Notes under the pieces: model-generated
What the model was told of the DNA's origin: nothing
Seen by the model: only the letters and a program-made list of their open reading frames with translations
The model's database searches: none
Assembly (NCBI GenBank): GCA_015489955.1
Contig: WFYR01000114.1
Location: forward strand, 1 to 64,000
Source of the DNA: Mesoaciditoga sp.
Lineage (GTDB): Bacteria > Thermotogota > Thermotogae > Mesoaciditogales > Mesoaciditogaceae
Length of the DNA: 64,000 nt
Direction: 5' to 3'
Position numbers and translations under genes: made by a program
Shown here: positions 51,452-61,389 of the stretch, piece by piece
Numbering within the stretch: the first letter of the stretch is position 1
Layout: every line of letters begins with the position of its first letter

Positions 51452-54400
51452 ATGCCGGAAAGTAATAACCCCACATTTTTAAAGCTCCCATCCACAAAGA
51501 TTGGGAGCGTGAAGATAAGTCTCGCTTCGCCAGAACTTATTAGAAGCTGGTCGAGTGGTGAAGTTAAAAAACCGGAAACCATCAACTACAGAACCTTTAA
51601 GCCGGAAAGAGATGGCTTGTTCTGCGAAAGAATATTTGGACCTGTTAAAGACTACGAATGTGCCTGTGGAAGGTACAAAGGTAAAAAATATGAGGGAACG
51701 GTTTGCGAACGCTGCGGAGTTAGGGTTGAATCCAAAACAGCCAGACGTAGAAGAATGGGTCACATCGAGCTTGCCGTTCCAGTTGTTCACATCTGGTACC
51801 TGAAAAACATACCAAATTACATCTCTGTCCTTTTGGATATTTCGCCAAGGGATCTTGAACAGATCATATACTTTGGTTCCAGAAGGACAGTAGAAACTGC
51901 TTACATGGTGGTAAATCCAAAGAAAACGCACTTTGACATCGGGGATAAGCTCTACGGTACAGAGTACAACATCTACAAATCAAAGTGGGATTTTGACGTA
52001 GAAAATGCCGTCATGATAAGAAATCCCCAGGGGCCTTTGACATCTGAAATAGACGGCGTTGTATCCATAAAAGAGGAAAAGACAAACACAGATAGAATAA
52101 TCACATGGGTAACAGTCTCACAAAAAGCAGACAAATCGAAGTTGAAAAGATCCGAATTCCCCATTTATCGCGGAATGAAGATTCTTGTCAAAGATGGTGA
52201 CAAAGTGGAAGTTGGAGACATGCTTGCAGACGCGCTTGACGTCAAAGCTTTCAAAGCCCCATTTGACGGCACCGTGGAAGTCGACAATATAACATCTACG
52301 GTTAAGGTTATTCCACTTCCCACTTCAAAAGATCAACCGGTAACCTACACGGTTCCATATGGAGCAAAAGTAAAAGTTTCAGATGGAGCCAAAGTAAAGA
52401 AAGCGCAAGAGCTTGTCACATCATCACACGTTGATGCAGTGTATTCGGATATGGAGGGCGTGGTAAGCTTTTCTAAAAACCTTTCAATCGTTCAAAAAGA
52501 AGACGGGGAGTTTTACGCAAACTCTACCGCCACAATATACGTAGAAGAACCCGCCCCTATTGGACAAAGTAGAACTTATCCACTCTTTGAAGGAATTACA
52601 CCGTACGTCGAAGACGGTCAGGAAATAAAAGCCGGAGACTATATCGCGGATAGATTCATATACGAAGATGAAGATCTTTCAATGAGCGAACTTGAAATAT
52701 TTGAAAAGTACTACCCCGGAAAATTCGACAAAGAATTTGAGTTTGAAAACGATAGAACGGTCGTCATGATCACGGAAATAGACCCGGAAGTTTCTGCCGA
52801 AATAGGCAAAAAAGTGGGTGATGTTATACTTGATAACGAATACGAATCGTACAAAGACATATATCCGGGAAAGATAGAAGCAGATGTTGGAGCGTCTGCC
52901 ATAAAAAAATTGCTCCAAGCCATTGAATTACCAGATTTGGAAAACAAACTTGAACTGGAGCTTCAAAATCTTTCTTCCTCCGCCTCGAACAAGAGAATGA
53001 AGATTTTGAAAAGACTCCATCTTGTAAGAAGCTTTATAAGAAGCAACCAGCGCCCGGAATGGATGGTATTAGATGTTATTCCGGTTATTCCACCTGATTT
53101 GAGACCTATGATCCAGATAGATGGTGGAAGATTTGCAACTACGGATTTGAACGATCTGTACAGAAGGGTCATAAACAGAAATAACAGGCTGAAAAAGCTT
53201 TTGGAACTTAACGCTCCCGATATAATAATAAGAAATGAAAAGCGCATGCTTCAAGAAGCAGTGGATTCCCTCATAGCCAATGGCAAACGCGGGAAATCCG
53301 TTACAGATAAATCTGGAAGACCGTTGAAATCCTTAACAGATCTCATGAAAGGAAAACGCGGAAGGTTCAGAAGAAACCTCTTGGGAAAACGGGTTGACTA
53401 CTCCGGCCGCGCGGTTATCGTTGTCGGTCCTGAATTGAGGATAGATCAATGCGGTATTCCTAAGAAGATGGCCATGGAACTGTTCAAGCCTTTTGTTTTG
53501 CAAAAGCTCGTTAAAAACGAACCAGATAAATCCGCACGCAGACTCGGAAGAATGCTTATTGAAAGGGAAGTCCCACAGGCATGGGAAGTTCTTGAAGAAG
53601 TCATAAAGGGTCATCCCGTCTTGCTCAACAGAGCGCCAACACTTCACAGGGTGAGCATACAGGCATTTGAGCCAAAGCTCATCGAAGGAAATGCCATACA
53701 GCTTCATCCTCTGGTTTGCCCACCATTCAACGCTGACTTCGATGGTGACCAGATGGCAGTTCATTTGCCACTTTCAGCGGCGGCTCAAGCTGAAGCCAAG
53801 TTCCTTATGCTATCCAAATACAACATAATAAGCCCCGCGCACGGTCAACCTCTTTCGATGCCTGGAAAAGACATAATTCTTGGTATGTACTACCTTACCA
53901 TGATAAACGACAAAGAGGAAAAACCAAGGACTGTTTTTGCATCAGCGGAAGAAGCGGTAATGGCGTATTTCCATCATTACATAAAGCTACACACGCCGAT
54001 AGACGTGCGATTGCGCTTTAAAGATGGGGAAAGGATAATCAAAAACACAACAGTTGGAAGGGTTATCTTTAATGAAGGTCTTAAAGAAGAACTTAGAGAT
54101 TATTCTAAAACATATGACAAAAAAGAGATCAAAAACCTTGTTTCAAAGACTTTTAGGTTGTTCGATATAGACGAAACCGCAAATGTATTGGATCACATAA
54201 AAGACTATGGTTTTAAATACGCAACCATTTCAGGTGTCACCATCTCAGTTAGAGACATGCTGATGTCACCGAAAAAGGAAGAGATCATAGCACAAGCACA
54301 GGAAAAAGTTGATTTTGTTGAAGACGCATTCGCAAATGGTTTAATAACAGCCCAAGAAAGATACAATCAAGTCATAAAAATATGGGAAGATGCAACAAAA

Positions 54401-56446
54401 GACGTGCAAAATGTCACTTATGAAGAGCTTTCAAAAGACATTTTCAATCCCGTTTTCATGATGGTTAGATCTGGAGCTAGAGGAAGTGTAGACCAGATAA
54501 AACAGATAGCGGGTATAAGAGGACTTATGGCAGATCCATCTGGAAAAACCATAGAGGTTCCAATACTTTCCAACTTCCGTGAAGGTTTAAACGTTATGGA
54601 ATACTTTATTTCCACGCACGGGGCAAGAAAGGGATCAGCTGATACGGCTTTGAGAACTTCAAACTCCGGTTACCTGACACGAAGATTAGTCGATGTTGCA
54701 CAATCCGTAACAATTACTGAAACGGATTGTGGAACCAATGCGGGAGTTGAACTTAAAACCCTCAGAGATGATGACATAGTAATAGAAAAACTCGAAGATG
54801 GCCTTTTTGGAAGGGTACTCGCAGAAGACATAGTAAACCCAAAAACAAAGGAAGTTATCTATCCTAAAGATACCATGATGGAAAGCGAGGACGCACACAA
54901 GGTATCTACCACAATAGAAGAAGTTGAAGTCCACAGAAAAGAAACTGTAAAAGTGGATGACATTCCCAACATAAAAGACTACGCTGAGCTTTCTAAAAAC
55001 GTTTACGATGATGATAAAGGAAGCATATCTGGTGTTGCAAACAAGATACTTTTCAAAAAAGGCGAGCCTTTGCAAAACGCTTACAGAACACTGAAAAAAC
55101 TTGGAATGGATGAAGTAGAGGTTGACCTTTATCCGTGCGTAGGCGGAGTCACCATTGCCCCGGTTCTTTCAAAAAATGGAAAAGAAGAAATAACAACATA
55201 CGAAGAAAGGGTCACACCAGAAATAGCAAAGAGATTTGTAAAAGAAAAATTAAAAACCGTTACTCTGAGACCGTATATAAAGATAAGATCACCTATGACG
55301 TGTGAAGCCAAAGATGGAATATGTGCAAAATGCTATGGCATGGATCTTTCAAATCATAGAATAGTGCACGTTGGAGAAGCAGTTGGTGTTATAGCCGCTC
55401 AGTCAATAGGTGAGCCTGGAACGCAGCTTACCATGAGAACCTTCCACACGGGTGGTATAGCAACAACGGGTGACATAACCCAGGGGCTGCCTAGAGCAGA
55501 AGAATTATTTGAAGCACGAAAGAAATTAAAGGAAGTCACTGGGATATTCAGCGAAGTCAACGGATATGTAAAACAGATAAGCACAGAAGATGGAAAACAA
55601 AAAATATACGTTGAAGATGATGAGGGAATGCTTCACGATTACACCGTACCAAAGAAAACTCAGTTGAAAGTCAGGGAAGGTCAGAGGATCTTGGCCGGAA
55701 CTCCTCTCACAAATGGTGCCATAAGACCAAGAGATTTGCTGGAAAAGATAAATTCCAACACGGCATTCCAATACCTCTTGAGAGAGGTAAAACGTGTTTA
55801 CGCCGAGCAAGGTGTTGACATACACGACAAACATATGGAAATAATTATTCGGCAGATGTTTAACAAAGTAGAAGTTACAGACGGAGGAGACACCGATATT
55901 TTGCCAGGTACGCTCTTAACAATTGGCGAAGCTAAAAGGATAAACGAAGAGATATCAAGAGAAAACGCTAAAATAGAAGAAAGTCGTGCAAAAGTCCTCG
56001 GAAAAGAATTGGCTTATCATGTTGTAATAGAAACGGATGGAAAGGAAGAAGAACTGGCAAAAGCAGGAGAAAAGATCACGGAAGCCTTGCTTGAAAAGAT
56101 GATTTCCATGGGAGTAAAAGGTGTGTACGTTAAAGACGGTGAAAGGCAATTGAGATACGACATAAATCCCAAAAAAGGTTTGGAATACAAACAAAAACTC
56201 ATGAGAATAACCAACGCATCGTTGCACAGAGAAGGATTCTTGAGCGCCGCTTCGTTCCAGCAAACGCCACAAGTACTCGCCGAAGCGGCTGTCGAGGGGC
56301 GCCGTGACTATTTGAAAGGCTTAAAAGAAAACGTCATAATAGGGCAACTCATTCCATCTGGCACAGGCATATCCGTGTACAACAACATTCAAATCGAATC
56401 ACATGCCATTCCAAAAGAGGAAAGGGAAAAGAAAGCTCAATCGTAA
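51452..56446 (+). CDS. rpoC: DNA-directed RNA polymerase subunit beta-prime with N-terminal insertion
   Basis: [21 protein letters not shown] zinc ribbon, [16 protein letters not shown] active site; 1664 aa. Confidence 0.97.
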   Translation: MPESNNPTFLKLPSTKIGSVKISLASPELIRSWSSGEVKKPETINYRTFKPERDGLFCERIFGPVKDYECACGRYKGKKYEGTVCERCGVRVESKTARRRRMGHIELAVPVVHIWYLKNIPNYISVLLDISPRDLEQIIYFGSRRTVETAYMVVNPKKTHFDIGDKLYGTEYNIYKSKWDFDVENAVMIRNPQGPLTSEIDGVVSIKEEKTNTDRIITWVTVSQKADKSKLKRSEFPIYRGMKILVKDGDKVEVGDMLADALDVKAFKAPFDGTVEVDNITSTVKVIPLPTSKDQPVTYTVPYGAKVKVSDGAKVKKAQELVTSSHVDAVYSDMEGVVSFSKNLSIVQKEDGEFYANSTATIYVEEPAPIGQSRTYPLFEGITPYVEDGQEIKAGDYIADRFIYEDEDLSMSELEIFEKYYPGKFDKEFEFENDRTVVMITEIDPEVSAEIGKKVGDVILDNEYESYKDIYPGKIEADVGASAIKKLLQAIELPDLENKLELELQNLSSSASNKRMKILKRLHLVRSFIRSNQRPEWMVLDVIPVIPPDLRPMIQIDGGRFATTDLNDLYRRVINRNNRLKKLLELNAPDIIIRNEKRMLQEAVDSLIANGKRGKSVTDKSGRPLKSLTDLMKGKRGRFRRNLLGKRVDYSGRAVIVVGPELRIDQCGIPKKMAMELFKPFVLQKLVKNEPDKSARRLGRMLIEREVPQAWEVLEEVIKGHPVLLNRAPTLHRVSIQAFEPKLIEGNAIQLHPLVCPPFNADFDGDQMAVHLPLSAAAQAEAKFLMLSKYNIISPAHGQPLSMPGKDIILGMYYLTMINDKEEKPRTVFASAEEAVMAYFHHYIKLHTPIDVRLRFKDGERIIKNTTVGRVIFNEGLKEELRDYSKTYDKKEIKNLVSKTFRLFDIDETANVLDHIKDYGFKYATISGVTISVRDMLMSPKKEEIIAQAQEKVDFVEDAFANGLITAQERYNQVIKIWEDATKDVQNVTYEELSKDIFNPVFMMVRSGARGSVDQIKQIAGIRGLMADPSGKTIEVPILSNFREGLNVMEYFISTHGARKGSADTALRTSNSGYLTRRLVDVAQSVTITETDCGTNAGVELKTLRDDDIVIEKLEDGLFGRVLAEDIVNPKTKEVIYPKDTMMESEDAHKVSTTIEEVEVHRKETVKVDDIPNIKDYAELSKNVYDDDKGSISGVANKILFKKGEPLQNAYRTLKKLGMDEVEVDLYPCVGGVTIAPVLSKNGKEEITTYEERVTPEIAKRFVKEKLKTVTLRPYIKIRSPMTCEAKDGICAKCYGMDLSNHRIVHVGEAVGVIAAQSIGEPGTQLTMRTFHTGGIATTGDITQGLPRAEELFEARKKLKEVTGIFSEVNGYVKQISTEDGKQKIYVEDDEGMLHDYTVPKKTQLKVREGQRILAGTPLTNGAIRPRDLLEKINSNTAFQYLLREVKRVYAEQGVDIHDKHMEIIIRQMFNKVEVTDGGDTDILPGTLLTIGEAKRINEEISRENAKIEESRAKVLGKELAYHVVIETDGKEEELAKAGEKITEALLEKMISMGVKGVYVKDGERQLRYDINPKKGLEYKQKLMRITNASLHREGFLSAASFQQTPQVLAEAAVEGRRDYLKGLKENVIIGQLIPSGTGISVYNNIQIESHAIPKEEREKKAQS

Positions 56447-56460
56447 TTAGTTACAAAATG

Positions 56461-56491
56461 AAAATCGGGCAGTTACCTGCCCGATTTTTTT
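56461..56491 (+). terminator. Intrinsic terminator of the rpoBC transcript
   Basis: aaaatcgggcag-ttac-ctgcccgattttttt. Confidence 0.92.
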
Positions 56492-56538
56492 ATGGGTGTA
56501 AAAGAGAGTTTTGCACTTAACGATTTTTTTCGAACCCC

Positions 56539-56760
56539 TGCCAGCACGGATTCGCTCTTTTATCCATCTTACTACTCAAAAAACGAGGCACGCTCAGACA
56601 CTCGTCCGTGAGTGCTTCGCTTTCTCAACACATCCGTGTGTTTCTCAACCTCGTTTTTGTGAGTCTCCAGATGGAGAGTTCATAAGTGCTGGCAAGTGTT
56701 TTGAATGGGGTGAGAGAGAGAAAAAAGTGCTAGATTCGCTTTCTAGGCACGTCCTGTGCC
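56539..56760. repeat. Nested inverted-repeat/multi-hairpin non-coding region
   Basis: Outer 9-bp inverted repeat tgccagcac (56539-56547) / gtgctggca (56686-56694); inner 10-bp aaaaacgagg (56579-56588) / cctcgttttt (56649-56658); hairpins CACTC-gtccgt-GAGTG, AACACA-tccg-TGTGTT, CTCC-agat-GGAG, CTAGA-ttcgctt-TCTAG, GGCAC-gtcct-GTGCC. Confidence 0.6.
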
Positions 56761-56975
56761 TCCAACTCTGTTATTTCGCATCTTGTATGGCGTCTTCATA
56801 TGTTTTGACAGAGAAACTTCAAATGAGTGGCAAGAGTAAGAGTAAAAGTGAAAAATTCCAAGCATTGCAGTTTTGCATTTTTTACTGCCAACGAGGAAGT
56901 TCAAACGTCCAATTTGGCAACTTAGAGAAACTCCTATTTGCCTTTACTCATTCTTTAACTATTTAATTTTTACGG

Positions 56976-57003
56976 CTCACTGTTCACCGTTCACTGTTTA
57001 CTC
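56976..57003 (+). repeat. Four degenerate tandem heptamers (consensus TTCACTG)
   Basis: CTCACTG|TTCACCG|TTCACTG|TTTACTC. Confidence 0.7.
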
Positions 57004-57057
57004 GTAAGTGCCGACAATTGTTTCTAAACAAGCGAAAAACTTCTGTTGAAATAATCA

Positions 57058-58254
57058 TCATTTCTCACTAACTACTTTTGCGGCTTCCAACTTTAGAGCC
57101 GATAAGAAATCAACAACAAGCCCTGCCGTTGCTAAAACGAAAACAAATGTGAAGCCTACATGTCTTGCAAGCAAACCGCCCAATATTGGAAAGAGAGCGC
57201 CGACAAATCCCATCGTTCCACTTATTCCAACGTACATAACCCTTTCCCGCTCTGGGGCTATTTCTATTAAATAAGCATCCATGAATATTCCACGCGCGCT
57301 TAGAGTTGATCCGACTACGAAAAATAGAATGTAATACCAGTAGATATTTGTAAGAAATGGTGTCGATATTGTGGAAATGATCGCTATCATTATTCCAATT
57401 CTCGCTATGGAAACGTTTCCCATTTTTTTCGATACATATCCCCACAAAAGATTTGAAAGTACCATGCCGGTTACTTGAAATATAACAAGGTTTCCAACAA
57501 CGCCTGAATTGAACTTCTGAATTGTGTAGACGGCAAAGAAAGGAAGAGCCATGAAATAGAATCCACCCAAAACTTCCACCACAACGTACCAGAACAACTT
57601 TCTATCCTTTAAGAATTCCGGTATGGACTTGATCATTTCAAGCGTTTTGGTCTTTGGCATAGGTTCACTTGGAGATTCTTTTAAGAATAGGAAAAATACA
57701 ACGGCCAGAGAAACTGAGATGGAAGCGAAAAAAAACAACACGCCATAATTGTGAGGAAATTTTGAGGCACTTAGTACGTACTTCACCACAAAGCCTGCCA
57801 TAAACGAAAAAACACCTGCAATGGCTTGCCTTATTGGAAAGAAATAATACCTTTTTTCCCTTGGAACACTTTTGCCCAAAAGGTCAACGTAAGCGATACC
57901 AGCAAAAGATCCTGTTGTGGCAAAAAGTGTGATGGCGGTTAATATCAAAATAATTCCCCATATTCCAAGAGAAAAAACATAAAAAGTGGCAAGAGAAAGA
58001 AGAAAAATGGCGAACGATCTAGTCAAGATGCCGCCCATCAAATAGGGCTTTTTGTACTTTTGGGTTTTCAAGAAATTGGCAAAGAAAAGTTGGGTTATAC
58101 TTGGCAAACCTAAAAGAATGGAAGATGCTATCCCAATAAGAAAAGATGAGTGATAAAGCTTATCCAAATAAGAAGGGATAACGGTATTAACGTTTATCAT
58201 GGTGGATGCAAATGAAAGAAACGCCATGTGCCACCAAAAAGCGAAAGCTCCCAA
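57058..58254 (-). CDS. Major facilitator superfamily transporter
   Basis: ~12 hydrophobic segments; SFLIGIASSILLGLPSITQLFFANFLKTQKYKKPYLMGGI MFS-type loop. Confidence 0.75.
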   Translation of the reverse strand: MGAFAFWWHMAFLSFASTMINVNTVIPSYLDKLYHSSFLIGIASSILLGLPSITQLFFANFLKTQKYKKPYLMGGILTRSFAIFLLSLATFYVFSLGIWGIILILTAITLFATTGSFAGIAYVDLLGKSVPREKRYYFFPIRQAIAGVFSFMAGFVVKYVLSASKFPHNYGVLFFFASISVSLAVVFFLFLKESPSEPMPKTKTLEMIKSIPEFLKDRKLFWYVVVEVLGGFYFMALPFFAVYTIQKFNSGVVGNLVIFQVTGMVLSNLLWGYVSKKMGNVSIARIGIMIAIISTISTPFLTNIYWYYILFFVVGSTLSARGIFMDAYLIEIAPERERVMYVGISGTMGFVGALFPILGGLLARHVGFTFVFVLATAGLVVDFLSALKLEAAKVVSEK

Positions 58255-58632
58255 AACAAAAACCCCCTTTGAATTTTTAAAATGGGCATTCTGAAATTTG
58301 TTCGCTTAACGTATGATAACATGAAAATAAACTTGTTTCCACTTATTTTCATTTCAAATTGGATAAATCTTTGAAGGCCTTTGAAGTACTTACCGAAGCA
58401 TGTAATGTCTTTTGTAACATTTATACTTAAAACAAATGGAGAAATATTTCACATATTTTTAGTGGTATGTTAATTATTATTTAAAAAAATGATATTATAA
58501 TTTTGAGCGGATGCTAAAAAAGCACTCTTGTTTTTTAAAGAATATTGTGAAAAAAATATCAAATAGAAATTGAACTATCGTGATATAAAAAATTTTATCT
58601 CAAAATTACCAAAATTCAGGAGGTGTTGAGAA

Positions 58633-58881
58633 ATGGAGAAATACGAAGTTACAAAAACTCTGGATGTAAGAGGTGAAGTGTGTCCTGTACCTGATGTGGA
58701 AGCGAAAAGAGCTTTAAAAAAGATGAAGCCCGGAGAAATATTGGAAGTTCTTATCGATTATCCTCTATCCAAAGAAAGAATTCCGGCCAATTCCGAAAAA
58801 GCGGGGCACAAAGTTTTATCTGTAGAAGAAGTTGGCCCAAGCGAATGGAGAATCCTCATAGAAGTCAGGGGTAAAAACTAA
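58633..58881 (+). CDS. TusA/SirA-like (YeeD-type) sulfurtransferase
   Basis: TLDVRGEVCPVPDVEAKRALKKMKPGEILEVLIDYPLSKERIP; CPxP catalytic motif. Confidence 0.9.
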   Translation: MEKYEVTKTLDVRGEVCPVPDVEAKRALKKMKPGEILEVLIDYPLSKERIPANSEKAGHKVLSVEEVGPSEWRILIEVRGKN

Positions 58882-58905
58882 GAGAAAAAGTAGAGGAGGA
58901 TAAAA

Positions 58906-59913
58906 ATGGAAGCGATAATTCTTGGATTGATAACTGGTTTAGCTTTTGGTTGGGTATTGCAACGTGGTAGGGTATGTTTTAACTCGGCATTTCGAGATCT
59001 CTATTTGATGAAAGATAATTTTCTGTTCAAAGCGATAACCCTTGCTATGGCAATAGAATTGATCGTTTTCCCCTTGATGGCACAATTTGGATGGATAAGA
59101 ATGAACCCGAAACCATTTAATCTGCTGGGTCAGATAATAGGAGGGTTGATTTTCGGAATGGGAATGGTTTTAGCCGGAGGTTGTGCCAGTGGAACAACGT
59201 ACAGAGTTGGAGAAGGAAACACGACATCCTGGGTTGCGGCTCTTACATACGCCCTCACGGCAACAGCGGTAAAACACGGAGGATTGAATTGGTTTTTAAA
59301 ATGGGTCTCTCCTTTCACTGTTAAGATAACGCCCACAACATCTGCAAATCTCTACGATAAAAAAATCGGCCCCACCCTGGCTACTCTTTTCCATGTGAAC
59401 CATTGGATTATAGCGTTGATATTCTCGGGGCTACTCCTGTGGTATGTTTTTGGAACTAAAACATCAAAACGACCGGATGCAAAAATGGGATGGAAAGCAA
59501 TAGGACTATGGCTTGTTCCGATAGCGGCTTTTGCATTTTGGTCAAGTTACATTACAGGTAGACATTACGGTCTTGGAATAACTGGTGGTTGGGTAAGTAT
59601 AACTCAGGCTTACACGCAAGGACACTTGATAAATTGGGAAGGCGCAGAGGTTTTAGGAATAATCATCGCAGCCTTCATTTCAGCTCTTATTTCAAAAGAA
59701 TTCAAATTCAGAGTGCCTAAAAGAGGTATTGTTTACCTTCAAACGGCCATAGGTGGTGCATTTTTGGGATTAGGCGCTTCACTCGCTTTTGGATGTAACA
59801 TCGGTAATTATTTTACGGGCATACCACAACTTGGAATTGGTTCAATAGTGGCCGGCATATGTTTCATCCTTGGTAACTGGTTTATGACATGGATTATTTA
59901 CGGGAGGTCATGA
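58906..59913 (+). CDS. YeeE/YedE family (TsuA-like) sulfur-compound transporter
   Basis: LQRGRVCFNSAFRDL, LAGGCASGTTYRVGEGN, LAFGCNIGNYFTGI conserved cysteines; multiple TM helices. Confidence 0.9.
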   Translation: MEAIILGLITGLAFGWVLQRGRVCFNSAFRDLYLMKDNFLFKAITLAMAIELIVFPLMAQFGWIRMNPKPFNLLGQIIGGLIFGMGMVLAGGCASGTTYRVGEGNTTSWVAALTYALTATAVKHGGLNWFLKWVSPFTVKITPTTSANLYDKKIGPTLATLFHVNHWIIALIFSGLLLWYVFGTKTSKRPDAKMGWKAIGLWLVPIAAFAFWSSYITGRHYGLGITGGWVSITQAYTQGHLINWEGAEVLGIIIAAFISALISKEFKFRVPKRGIVYLQTAIGGAFLGLGASLAFGCNIGNYFTGIPQLGIGSIVAGICFILGNWFMTWIIYGRS

Positions 59914-59915
59914 AT

Positions 59916-60272
59916 ATGAAAATCACAATTCAAGTTATGAATCCACCTTATACGTATGAGGATTTAGATACGGCAATAAAGATAGCCGATGAAGCTTTGA
60001 AAAGAGGACACGAAGTAAAAATATTTCTCTTTTGCGATTCGGCGTTGGCTTCGAATAAATTAGTTAAACCTGTAAGGCAGGACAGAAATATTCCAAAGAC
60101 TTTGAAAAAGATGATAGCTGAAAAAGGGCTAAAAGTTGATATATGCGGAATATGTATGGATTACAGAGGGGTAACCAAGGATATGATCATCGAAGGTGCT
60201 GTACCTAGCGGCGTTCCGGAGCTTGCCGAGCTGATATACGAATCGGATAGATTCATAAGCCTTATGGCTTAA
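59916..60272 (+). CDS. DsrE family (TusD/YchN-like) sulfur relay protein
   Basis: AIKIADEALKRGHEVKIFLFCDSAL, VDICGICMDYRGV (CxxCxxxRG). Confidence 0.85.
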   Translation: MKITIQVMNPPYTYEDLDTAIKIADEALKRGHEVKIFLFCDSALASNKLVKPVRQDRNIPKTLKKMIAEKGLKVDICGICMDYRGVTKDMIIEGAVPSGVPELAELIYESDRFISLMA

Positions 60273-60287
60273 AAGGAGATGAGGGCT

Positions 60288-60644
60288 GTGGAAAAGAAAG
60301 TACTTTTCGTTGTCTACCAGGCACCGGTGGGATCCATATGGACGAATGAAGCGTTTAGAACGGCTTTTGGAATGTACGGCGAAGATATAGAACCAGCCGT
60401 CTTGCTCATGGAAAGCGCATCAGCTTCTTTGTCTGCCGACACAAAGCCGGAAAGTTTGAATTTGCTTCCAATTAAGATAGTTCATAGATTCATAAAAAGG
60501 TATGAAACACCGGTTTACGGGGTAAAAGAGCATATTGAAAAGTACAAGGTTAAAAATATAGATGAAAATTTCGGAGCAAAGATCATAAACGAAAGAGATT
60601 TAAGTGACTTTTTTCATTCGTTTGATTACGTGATATACATGTGA
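60288..60644 (+). CDS. DsrF/TusC-like protein
   Basis: VLFVVYQAPVGSIWTNEAFRTAFGMYGEDIEPAVLLM; position between DsrE- and DsrH-like genes. Confidence 0.75.
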   Translation: MEKKVLFVVYQAPVGSIWTNEAFRTAFGMYGEDIEPAVLLMESASASLSADTKPESLNLLPIKIVHRFIKRYETPVYGVKEHIEKYKVKNIDENFGAKIINERDLSDFFHSFDYVIYM

Positions 60645-60657
60645 GAGGGTGATAAAA

Positions 60658-60930
60658 ATGGCGCTTGTTTTGATAAAGTATGGATTTGATAATCCAGCTG
60701 AGAGGATAAAGCTAAACACAACTAAGGAAGAAGACAGCGTGGTGTTAATACAAAACGGTGTTTTTTGGGCTCTCAAAGAAGAGATCGAAAAAAAGGTTAA
60801 GGGGAAAATTTATGCCATTAAAGAAGATTTTTTAGCAAGGGGCTACTCGGAAAAGGACTCGCATGTAAAACTCATAGATTACTCTTCTTTTATGGACATA
60901 ATAGAAAAAGAAGAGAAGTTCATAGGCTAG
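60658..60930 (+). CDS. DsrH/TusB-like protein
   Basis: EEDSVVLIQNGVFWAL, IYAIKEDFLARGYSEKDSHVKLIDYSSFMDII. Confidence 0.78.
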   Translation: MALVLIKYGFDNPAERIKLNTTKEEDSVVLIQNGVFWALKEEIEKKVKGKIYAIKEDFLARGYSEKDSHVKLIDYSSFMDIIEKEEKFIG

Positions 60931-60946
60931 AAAGAAGGAAAGAAAG

Positions 60947-61288
60947 ATGAAAAAGTACACTGACACAAATGAATACATTTTGATAGAAGGCAACGTGGGA
61001 ACTGTTGGAATAACAAAGCAAAAGCTCGATGAATTAGGCGATATAGTTCATGTAGATCTTCCATCACCTGGAAGAGAAATAAAAAAAGGTGATACACTTT
61101 TCTCGATAGAGGCCATAAAAACCGAAAACGATATCCCCTCACCGATAAGTGGGAAGGTTATATCTGTAAATGAAGAAGCGGAAAACAATCCGGAAATTCT
61201 CAACACCGATCCAGAGGGAAAAGGTTGGCTGTGCAAGATCGAATTAAGCAATCCGACGGAAATAGAAGAGTTAAAGGATGAGGAATAA
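60947..61288 (+). CDS. GcvH-like lipoyl-domain protein (LbpA-like candidate)
   Basis: GNVGTVGITKQKLDELGDIVHVDLPSPGREIKKGDTLFSIEAIKTENDIPSPISGKVISVNEE; candidate lipoyl-lysine K58 in EAIKTEND. Confidence 0.85.
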   Translation: MKKYTDTNEYILIEGNVGTVGITKQKLDELGDIVHVDLPSPGREIKKGDTLFSIEAIKTENDIPSPISGKVISVNEEAENNPEILNTDPEGKGWLCKIELSNPTEIEELKDEE

Positions 61289-61389
61289 AGCCTTAAGAAG
61301 GCATCACCATCATCGAAATTGGTGAAAAGAAAGCCACTGCCGTGTATAATATATGACGTGATTTATCATAAAAAGGAGGCGCTAGATTT

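Noticed and set aside
56511-56966. 151-aa ORF downstream of rpoC
   Set aside because: Cys/Ser/Phe-rich translation with no domain character and no SD, and it coincides with a hairpin-rich non-coding region.
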